A DNA stretch of 10,561 nt from an uncultured Saprospiraceae bacterium (GTDB taxonomy: Bacteria > Bacteroidota > Bacteroidia > Chitinophagales > Saprospiraceae). Below, piece by piece: positions 1-4,631 of the stretch (position 1 is the first letter of the stretch; every line of letters begins with the position of its first letter). The notes beneath the pieces were generated by a model. That model was given only the letters and a program-made list of their open reading frames with translations. It ran no database searches and was not told the origin of the DNA. The stretch is taken from NCBI GenBank assembly GCA_937967535.1, contig CALCMV010000223.1, positions 1 through 10,561 on the forward strand, in the 5' to 3' direction. The translations under genes and the position numbers were made by a program.

Positions 1-1
1 A

Positions 2-262
2 AATAATTACGTCTTACAAAATTATCCGAACCCCTTCTCTAGCACCACGACTATCGAATACAATATCCCCGAAAGTGCTGGCAACCCAACACTCGACATC
101 TTTGATGTAAGTGGAAAATTGATGCACTCACAGTCCATCAATCAAACAGGGACAGGCACTATTGAGATACAAGCCGGCACATTGGCTCCGGGTGTTTATC
201 ACTATCGCCTCAGCATGGGCGATGCCATATCTGCCACTAAACGAATGGTGATAATGAAGTGA
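2..262 (+). CDS. C-terminus of a T9SS-secreted protein (type A sorting domain), 5' end outside window
   Basis: The frame is open from the window edge to the TGA at 260-262 and encodes about 86 residues. They contain the hallmarks of the T9SS type A sorting domain. A LQNYPNPF motif (14-37) is followed by a beta-rich stretch with LDIFDVSGKLM, then LAPGVYHYRL, and it ends in a basic RMVIMK tail. In the known family this domain directs the protein through the outer membrane by the type IX system and is cleaved on export; it says nothing about the cargo's function, which lies upstream of the window. No T-rich terminator follows directly; the first strong hairpin is at 319-352, which also forms the leader of the next gene. 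The domain call is firm and the cargo is unknown. Confidence 0.9.
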   Translation, partial: NNYVLQNYPNPFSSTTTIEYNIPESAGNPTLDIFDVSGKLMHSQSINQTGTGTIEIQAGTLAPGVYHYRLSMGDAISATKRMVIMK

Positions 263-303
263 TTTTCAAGCTCCGCAACACTTCTCGAACACTCAAGTCG
301 AAT

Positions 304-430
304 AAAGTGTCATTCACAAAAGCAGGGTGCTTCTTTGGAAGTACCTTGCTTTCATTCTCTCCTCTTTCTAAATTTATTTAACTATGAAAAAATTAAAAGT
401 AAAAAATATTCTATTTAGCGTATTGATAAT
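304..430 (+). repeat. Leader plus signal-peptide repeat, copy 1
   Basis: This segment matches 1557-1687. Bases 314-328 are identical to 1571-1585, and 332-405 are identical to 1589-1662 (74 nt without mismatch, no indels between them). The identity covers the hairpin, the pyrimidine-rich 5' UTR, the start codon and the first seven codons (MKKLKVK). Similarity then fades through the hydrophobic part of the signal peptide and disappears after the lipobox cysteine. The unit therefore ends at a functional boundary, the lipoprotein cleavage site. Confidence 0.9.
319..352 (+). promoter_or_regulatory. Leader hairpin, copy 1 (possible terminator of the preceding gene)
   Basis: Arms 319-333 and 338-352 pair over 15 bp (two G-U pairs) around a TTTG loop. 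The hairpin sits 31 nt before the ATG at 384 and is followed by a pyrimidine-rich tract, not a clean T run. It recurs upstream of the next lipoprotein gene at 1576-1609. It may be a 5'-UTR structure, or a weak terminator for the upstream gene that was copied together with the leader; the sequence does not decide. Confidence 0.6.
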
Positions 431-1550
431 AGTGACGGTTGCTATCTTTCTAACTTCTTGCCAGCAGGATTCACTTATCAATACTGATGTTGTACCTTCA
501 GAGGAAAACTCTGAACTGATACTCAAATCAGCCAAAGATTTAAATATGATAACCCTAAACACCCAATTGCTGGATAGTCCTGATATATTTAACGGACCAC
601 AATGTGATGGGCAAGTTTGCGAAGAAAGGGCACTTAGTTGTTGTGATTACGTAACGGGTCAAGCCATCCAATATGATGTCATTGCGCTTCAAGAAGCTTT
701 TGATAACACTGCTCGCGGACACTTAGTGAACTGTATAGAATCACAAGGATATATTTGTTATGAATCTGATAATGGACAGTTCTTGGAAGAGGGAGCTGGT
801 TTAGTAACTTGTTTTAGACTACAGACGATAGACCAAAACTCTATTTACGGTGGTCTTTACGAATTTGATGAATGTAGTAATGCTTCAGGAAGTGACTGCC
901 TTTCACAAAAAGGATTTATGGTACATTCTTTTAAGCCTAAAAATGGTTGTTACATTTATCTTGTAAATACCCATATGGACGCAGGCGAAGAATGGAAAGA
1001 CAGATATGTAAGAAGGCTTCAGGCAGCGCAAATTAACAGTGTAATAAAGAATGTGAACACCTCTGTCATCATTACAGGTGATTTAAATATTATTGGCGTG
1101 CTGAATCCGGAACCATCCAATGAATTTGGGAGAATAATGGACATTTGGGATGGTGAGGCTCATTTTCAAATTGCCAATCAACCTCCGTCTCCGACAGCAG
1201 GGCAAAATACTTCAAGTGGATTCACCAAAACTCTAGACCATTTTATACTTATAAATAGATATGCAAGTAATATAAGAAACGTCGTCTATGATGATTTAGG
1301 TTTTGATTGCAGGAACTCTTATTATAAAGTAAACTATTGGGGTACAGCATATGTATGGGGTTATCCAATCACTGTGCTTAAAAGTAGTTATCCGTATAGA
1401 AACCACGCTTCTGCCTTAGCTTTTGCTGCAACGCAAGATAATGCCGGCGTAGAAACCGTATCAGCACCCAGATGTGGTGATTTCTTGGATGTACCTCGTC
1501 CCAGAACAGACCACTTGCCTACTGCCATAGGTTTTAGAGTGTGTAATTAA
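384..1550 (+). CDS. Secreted lipoprotein, sphingomyelinase C-like EEP-fold phosphodiesterase
   Basis: This 388-residue protein starts with a lipoprotein signal peptide (MKKLKVK, hydrophobic core, lipobox LTSC with Cys26). The rest fits the endonuclease/exonuclease/phosphatase (EEP) fold in motif order: LNT (Asn59), ALQEAFDNTA (Glu104), a QKGF segment near 175, VNTH (His197), TGDLN (Asp233, Asn235), LDHFIL (Asp285) and the final TDH (Asp376-His377). The pattern QE-FDN with a downstream KGF resembles bacterial neutral sphingomyelinases, which cleave sphingomyelin to ceramide and phosphocholine with divalent metal. That substrate is inferred; another phosphodiester is possible. The mature part has 13 cysteines, suggesting disulfides outside the cytoplasm. 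A tract around 316-360 (YKVNYWGTAYVWGYP) could hold a membrane-contacting hairpin. The start is fixed by the signal peptide and by the conserved leader. The next gene is 90 nt downstream. Confidence 0.8.
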   Translation: MKKLKVKNILFSVLIIVTVAIFLTSCQQDSLINTDVVPSEENSELILKSAKDLNMITLNTQLLDSPDIFNGPQCDGQVCEERALSCCDYVTGQAIQYDVIALQEAFDNTARGHLVNCIESQGYICYESDNGQFLEEGAGLVTCFRLQTIDQNSIYGGLYEFDECSNASGSDCLSQKGFMVHSFKPKNGCYIYLVNTHMDAGEEWKDRYVRRLQAAQINSVIKNVNTSVIITGDLNIIGVLNPEPSNEFGRIMDIWDGEAHFQIANQPPSPTAGQNTSSGFTKTLDHFILINRYASNIRNVVYDDLGFDCRNSYYKVNYWGTAYVWGYPITVLKSSYPYRNHASALAFAATQDNAGVETVSAPRCGDFLDVPRPRTDHLPTAIGFRVCN

Positions 1551-1556
1551 ATAAGG

Positions 1557-1687
1557 CAAAGTCTGTCTACTCACAAAAGCAGGGTAACTCTTTGGAAGTA
1601 CCTTGCTTTCATTCTCTCCTCTTTCTAAATTTATTTAACTATGAAAAAATTAAAAGTAAAAAGTATATTATTTAGCCTGATGGCTAC
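1557..1687 (+). repeat. Leader plus signal-peptide repeat, copy 2
   Basis: Second copy of the 304-430 unit, offset by 1257 bp. It lies between the sphingomyelinase-like gene and the small lipoprotein gene and covers the whole intergenic leader and the first codons of the latter. The hairpin at 1576-1609 is retained, with one G-U pair changed to A-U and two unpaired positions near the loop. Confidence 0.9.
1576..1609 (+). promoter_or_regulatory. Leader hairpin, copy 2
   Basis: Arms 1576-1590 and 1595-1609 pair at 13 of 15 positions around the same TTTG loop as copy 1. It lies 31 nt before the ATG at 1641 and is followed by the same pyrimidine-rich tract. Roles as terminator of the upstream gene or as a 5'-UTR element are both open. 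Confidence 0.55.
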
Positions 1688-2093
1688 GGTAGCGGTTGCC
1701 ATATTTATGACTTCTTGTGAGCAAGCATCCATAGAAGATGAAGCAATAATTTCAGTTGAAAATCTACCTGCCAGCCCTGAAGAAGTTTGGGCAGCGGCGA
1801 CTACAAACACTGATTCATATTTAGACAATGAAGAAGAACTTGATGCCAGAAATTGTCCTCTAAGATTACGTAAATTACAACGCACTAATGTCTTATGGTA
1901 TTCTACTCCACAATATGCCCTATGGATATACCACTACGACTCGAATGGCAATTTCATCAGTCATGATAGAAAGGATGTACCTTACTGTGATAGATGGTAT
2001 GAATCCTACTCTCCGCCTGCCAACAGATGCAAGTCAGTAGCTTTTGTAGGCTATCCGTCTTGGGGGACAGCGGCTGTTGGCCCTTGTCCATAA
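1641..2093 (+). CDS. Small cysteine-containing lipoprotein of unknown function
   Basis: I do not recognise a family. The 150-residue product has the same signal peptide as its neighbour (MKKLKVK start, lipobox MTSC, Cys26). A low-complexity acidic linker follows (about 30-68, with DNEEELD). The small mature domain of about 80 residues is rich in Tyr, Trp and Pro and has four cysteines (72, 116, 130, 149), which would allow two disulfides. Recognisable stretches are WIYHYDSNGNFIS near 95-107 and the C-terminal YPSWGTAAVGPCP. The composition suits an exported, disulfide-stabilised domain tethered to a membrane. It lies 90 nt behind the sphingomyelinase-like gene, shares that gene's leader, and is followed by a strong terminator, so the two genes may be expressed together. 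An accessory or binding role is possible but not shown. Confidence 0.75.
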   Translation: MKKLKVKSILFSLMATVAVAIFMTSCEQASIEDEAIISVENLPASPEEVWAAATTNTDSYLDNEEELDARNCPLRLRKLQRTNVLWYSTPQYALWIYHYDSNGNFISHDRKDVPYCDRWYESYSPPANRCKSVAFVGYPSWGTAAVGPCP

Positions 2094-2114
2094 ATAAATA
2101 TGCCCGTATATTTC

Positions 2115-2150
2115 AAAACAGGACATCTTACCCGGATGCCCTGTTTTTTT
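2115..2150 (+). terminator. Rho-independent terminator of the lipoprotein pair
   Basis: Arms 2115-2127 and 2135-2147 pair over 13 bp with one mismatch around a 7-nt loop, and the stem runs into a stretch of seven T. It lies 22 nt after the stop at 2093. Confidence 0.85.
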
Positions 2151-2205
2151 GTTTCTTTCACTTAAAACAGGCAACTCGTCCTTTATAGCTCACATGAGGG
2201 CAAAA

Positions 2206-2230
2206 ATGTTAAAGTCGTGTCCTTTAACAT
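2206..2230. repeat. 9-bp perfect inverted repeat in the intergenic region
   Basis: ATGTTAAAG and CTTTAACAT flank a 7-nt loop (2206-2214 and 2222-2230). No T run follows. CTTTAACAT occurs again at about 2310-2318. It may be part of a structured RNA ending at the terminator at 2392-2427, or a protein-binding site. Confidence 0.5.
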
Positions 2231-2391
2231 AGTAGCACACAACAAAGCCCTAGATGCGGCGTTATTTTAGTGCGCTTTTTGTCATTTAAATGTCAGGCAA
2301 ATTCATATTCTTTAACATCAAAATAAAGATAACTCGTTGTCATTTTATAAGTTAGTTAAAAGGGTTATAACACATTCAATTCAACGAGCAT

Positions 2392-2427
2392 AAGCGATTC
2401 AAGTCATATTGAGTCGCTTTTTTTTAT
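2392..2427 (+). terminator. Orphan rho-independent terminator
   Basis: Arms 2392-2402 and 2409-2419 pair over 11 bp with one G-U pair and a 6-nt loop, then a run of T. The nearest upstream gene ends at 2093 and already has its own terminator at 2115-2150, so this one has no coding gene to terminate. The 2151-2391 stretch has only ORFs of about 20 codons or fewer, for example ATG 2290 to TAG 2355. An untranslated small RNA is possible. Confidence 0.7.
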
Positions 2428-2430
2428 GCC

Positions 2431-2804
2431 AAAAACCAAGTTGGACTTTGGTTAAAATGGGAATTAGGTAACTGGGAAATTAGGTTTAAAATTGTAACTT
2501 ATTGATAATCAATTGAATGTTTTTTATTATGGCTAGCCATTTAACTTTGCTTAAAGCGAATACTCGTCAGACGAATCCCTTTATTCAATGCGAATATTTT
2601 ATGAGACAAATCACTGCATTTCACAAAAACCTTCGTCAGACGAGTACTATCCCGCAAGCAAACTTAAACAGGTAGCATTTATTATTAAAATAAAATAGTT
2701 TATTAATTCTTTTATATAAAATTCTAAAAAAGTCCCGATAGTTATCAGGATTACCGAATTTCCAAATTACCCAAGTTTCCTCTGTCCAAAGTCTAAAAAC
2801 CAAG
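2431..2804. mobile_element. MITE-like element with imperfect terminal inverted repeats and 10-bp direct repeats
   Basis: The interior 2441-2794 is flanked by identical AAAAACCAAG at 2431-2440 and 2795-2804, as expected of a target duplication. The ends form inverted repeats of about 42 nt, roughly three quarters matching, including perfect GACTTTGG (2444-2451) against CCAAAGTC (2786-2793). Inside are two copies of the palindrome TCGTCAGACGA (2564-2574 and 2633-2643), placed in inverted context. Near the right end is a degenerate copy (2733-2750) of the 18-bp palindrome found at 7124-7141. No transposase is encoded; the minus-strand open frame at 2636-2860 is AT-rich and looks non-coding. A related element lies at 6943-7236. 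Confidence 0.6.
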
Positions 2805-2928
2805 ATTAAGTCAAATAAAGTTTGGCTAAAAAAATATTTTTCAAAATAAAAATTACTCAAAGATGAAAATTTACGGCAGATTTGTTTGTGTTTTCAGGGA
2901 AAAACAATACATTTGGCACTTAATACTT

Positions 2929-2945
2929 AGAAGCCAGAAGCCAGA
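2929..2945. repeat. Short tandem repeat AGAAGCC x2
   Basis: Two consecutive AGAAGCC units followed by AGA. It lies between the two intergenic elements. Nothing else is recognisable in 2805-2998. Confidence 0.6.
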
Positions 2946-2998
2946 TATTAGATAATGAGCTATGTGAAAAGAAGGCTTTTATCTGAGCTCTGACAGTG

Positions 2999-3200
2999 GA
3001 ACATTTTAACTACTCAGGTTCGTCGTTCTTGGTACTTTGTTTTTCGTTGATTTCTTCCGAAAGCTGCCATCATTTGTTGGAATGAGTATAAAACATAGGA
3101 TGATTTGCTCGAATAATTTCTAAGTTATGAACATTTCTCTAAATCAACATAGAACGAAGTACGACGAACAAAGAACGTGAGTAGTACGAACATTTTAACT
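2999..3200. mobile_element. MITE-like element with 13-bp direct repeats
   Basis: A perfect 13-bp direct repeat, GAACATTTTAACT, lies at 2999-3011 and 3188-3200. Between them the sequence has long imperfect inverted repeats of about 40 nt: the left arm contains TACTTTG and CGTTGATTT (about 3012-3053), the right arm AAATCAAC and GAACGAAGTAC (about 3141-3183). The 176-bp interior has no ORF. A related pair of arms occurs at 9336-9413. The element ends 37 nt before the start of the ArsC-like gene and may supply part of that gene's leader. Confidence 0.6.
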
Positions 3201-3237
3201 TCTGACCTCTTCAATTCACAATAAATTATTCCTGCTT

Positions 3238-3594
3238 ATGAGAGTTCACGAAAACGAAATAGTCTTGTATTACAATCCTGAATCTTCATCTGACCGCAAA
3301 ACACTGGCATATGCCAGAAGCATCACACCACATGTGCGTTCTCATGCTTTTGAAAGTACGCCTGCATCCTCCACTATGCTTCGCCAAATCATTGACCGCT
3401 TAGGTATGCACCCTAAGCAAATGCTCAATAAAGCACATCCTTATTATCAATCCCATATTCGCGGCAGCGAATTTGACGATGAGGATTGGCTCAATGTACT
3501 CCTTCGCAATCCACAACTATTTCGCGCTCCCATAGCCATCAAAGGCAAACGCGCCGTTTTTTGTGTAAGTCCTACGGATGTATACAAATTATAA
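3238..3594 (+). CDS. ArsC/Spx-family thioredoxin-fold protein lacking the catalytic cysteine
   Basis: The 118-residue protein has the length and layout of ArsC-family proteins. It opens with a beta strand and the loop VLYYNPESSSDRKTLAY (9-25), which aligns with the family motif NPxCSxSR. The C-terminal half, LLRNPQLFRAPIAIKGKRAVFC (about 88-109), matches the family's NPxLLxRPI segment and includes an arginine (Arg96). True arsenate reductases need the cysteine of the first loop; here that place is Ser16, and the only cysteine in the protein is Cys109. RPI has become RAPI. Arsenate reduction by the usual route is therefore unlikely, and no ars genes are nearby. It could be a regulatory or binding derivative of the fold. 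The ATG at 3238 gives the full N-terminal strand; no Shine-Dalgarno is seen. Confidence 0.8.
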   Translation: MRVHENEIVLYYNPESSSDRKTLAYARSITPHVRSHAFESTPASSTMLRQIIDRLGMHPKQMLNKAHPYYQSHIRGSEFDDEDWLNVLLRNPQLFRAPIAIKGKRAVFCVSPTDVYKL

Positions 3595-3608
3595 TGCTGA
3601 AATGCTAC

Positions 3609-3682
3609 AATGCGATAGTGGCTTCACTAAGGTATTATCGCATTAAAATCATTCATTCATCAAAATTATGAATTAAATGATT
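3609..3682. repeat. Two adjacent hairpins between the ArsC-like gene and the DUF3127 promoter
   Basis: AATGCGATA (3609-3617) pairs perfectly with TATCGCATT (3636-3644). Directly after it, 3647-3660 pairs with 3668-3682 with one bulge. Neither is followed by a good T run on the plus strand. The first may still end transcription of the ArsC-like gene; the second abuts the -33 box at 3689. Confidence 0.45.
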
Positions 3683-3688
3683 AAAAAA

Positions 3689-3720
3689 TTTGTTTAATTG
3701 CTTTTCAAATATTTACTTTG
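3689..3720 (+). promoter_or_regulatory. Bacteroidota-type promoter for the DUF3127 gene
   Basis: TTTG at 3689-3692 is followed after 20 nt by TTACTTTG at 3713-3720, one mismatch from the -7 consensus TAnnTTTG. Transcription would start near 3727, giving a leader of about 90 nt. Confidence 0.7.
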
Positions 3721-3759
3721 CACAAGGCAAATAAGCGTAGTACAAACGCCTTTTGTAAC

Positions 3760-3804
3760 ATGAAAAGGAGGTATTTTTATCCAAAATTCTCTGAAATATT
3801 TTGA
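3760..3804 (+). CDS. Possible 14-codon upstream ORF in the DUF3127 leader
   Basis: An ATG at 3760 opens a 14-codon frame (MKRRYFYPKFSEIF) that stops at 3802-3804, 12 nt before the DUF3127 start. It contains AAAAGGAGG, an unusually perfect Shine-Dalgarno-like run for this phylum, but no start codon is placed properly behind that run. This could be a leader peptide or chance; no other sequence supports translation. Confidence 0.25.
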   Translation: MKRRYFYPKFSEIF

Positions 3805-3816
3805 AAACAGGCAAAT

Positions 3817-4200
3817 ATGTCATTTGAAGTTAGCGGAAAATTACACGTAAAATACGATGCACAGCAAGTAACAGAACGTTTTACGAAAAGAGAATTTATT
3901 CTTGAAATCGGAGACGGACCTTACCCGCAGCATGTCAAATTTCAATTGGTACAAGACAAAACTCCGGTCTTAGACCCCTTTGAGGTGGGCGATATTTTGC
4001 AAGTATCTTTCGACCTTCGTGGGAGGGAATACACCAGCCCAAAAGGAGAAATCAGCTACTTCACAAACCTAAACGCCTGGCGCGTCCAAAAAGCAGATCA
4101 GACACCCGATACTCCACCACAAACACAAGAAGACGGCACAGCAAATTTTCCAAGTGCTGCTGACGAACCCGTTGGCGAATTTGATGACTTACCGTTCTAA
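3817..4200 (+). CDS. DUF3127 protein, OB-fold single-stranded-DNA-binding-like with SSB-type acidic tail
   Basis: This 127-residue protein has a beta-rich domain at about 1-93. It includes SGKLHVKY, TKREFILEIGDGPYPQHVKFQL, the GDILQVSFDLRGREY core and the final NLNAWRVQK strand, matching the DUF3127 family found in Bacteroidota and their phages. A disordered Pro/Gln/Asp-rich linker (about 94-119) leads to the tip EFDDLPF (121-127), which resembles the conserved acidic tip that SSB proteins use to recruit replication and repair partners. The inferred role is binding single-stranded nucleic acid and docking DNA-maintenance enzymes; family annotation is still a DUF, so function is not proven. 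It has its own promoter (3689-3720) and terminator (4242-4269), so it is probably monocistronic. Confidence 0.85.
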   Translation: MSFEVSGKLHVKYDAQQVTERFTKREFILEIGDGPYPQHVKFQLVQDKTPVLDPFEVGDILQVSFDLRGREYTSPKGEISYFTNLNAWRVQKADQTPDTPPQTQEDGTANFPSAADEPVGEFDDLPF

Positions 4201-4241
4201 CCCACTGAAAATCAATCGCATACCGATATACACTATTAGAA

Positions 4242-4269
4242 ATTCTCTTGTCAAAAGAGAATCTTTTTT
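4242..4269 (+). terminator. Rho-independent terminator of the DUF3127 gene
   Basis: ATTCTCTT (4242-4249) and AAGAGAAT (4255-4262) form an 8-bp perfect stem with a 5-nt loop, followed at once by a T run. It lies 42 nt after the stop. Confidence 0.85.
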
Positions 4270-4300
4270 CTAAAAACACACACCGCATCCACATTTTTTC

Positions 4301-4407
4301 ATTGTAAGGAGTTCCTTGCAATAGCATATAGCTATTGAGGAAACAGCTTTGGTATATACAGCTACAAATTTTGATAAAGCATTGATGGTTTTATCTCAAA
4401 ATTTGTA
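4301..4407. repeat. Cluster of three hairpins upstream of the metalloprotease
   Basis: Arms 4301-4310 and 4313-4322 are complementary over 10 bp with one G-U pair. Overlapping it, CAATAGC (4319-4325) pairs with GCTATTG (4331-4337). Further on, TACAAATTTTGA at 4373 pairs with its complement ending at 4407, with a 2-nt bulge. The first two are mutually exclusive because they share 4319-4322. The cluster lies between the terminator at 4242-4269 and the protease promoter; no ORF is present. Confidence 0.55.
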
Positions 4408-4516
4408 TGGCTTCGCTATGCCTTATTTTAAATATTTTTAGATTAAAAAATGTTGTTATATGAGTTATAATTCTCTCAAAATTAACGTTATATAAATTAT
4501 AAAATTTTTTAATAAG

Positions 4517-4548
4517 TTTGCAAAAGTCCGCTTTTTCATTTAACTTTG
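4517..4548 (+). promoter_or_regulatory. Bacteroidota-type promoter for the metalloprotease
   Basis: TTTG at 4517-4520, a 20-nt spacer, and a perfect -7 box TAACTTTG at 4541-4548. A transcript starting near 4555 leaves a leader of about 77 nt before the ATG at 4632 and excludes the in-frame ATG at 4518. Confidence 0.8.
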
Positions 4549-4631
4549 CAATGCAATCAATAAAAAAGTGTGACAGGCAAAATACGAACTATAAACCACT
4601 CATCTCAAAGAGTCATAAAAAAATCGTTATC

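Noticed and set aside
329..365. TACCTTGC and nearby TTTG as a promoter in the shared leader
   Set aside because: TACCTTGC misses the last part of TAnnTTTG and no TTTG lies at the right distance; the strings are part of the hairpin.
374..562. Minus-strand ORFs at 374-562 and 1631-1885
   Set aside because: Both are antisense to the two lipoprotein signal peptides and look alike only because the leader cassette is repeated.
2290..2355. 21-codon ORF before the orphan terminator
   Set aside because: No promoter, no supporting motif and chance-level length in AT-rich DNA.
2636..2860. 74-codon minus-strand ORF
   Set aside because: AT-rich, phenylalanine-rich translation lying across the end of a repeat element, with no start signal or motif.
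4518..4631. N-terminal extension of the metalloprotease from ATG 4518
   Set aside because: A strong promoter overlaps that ATG (4517-4548), and the extension would put 38 polar residues before the signal peptide.
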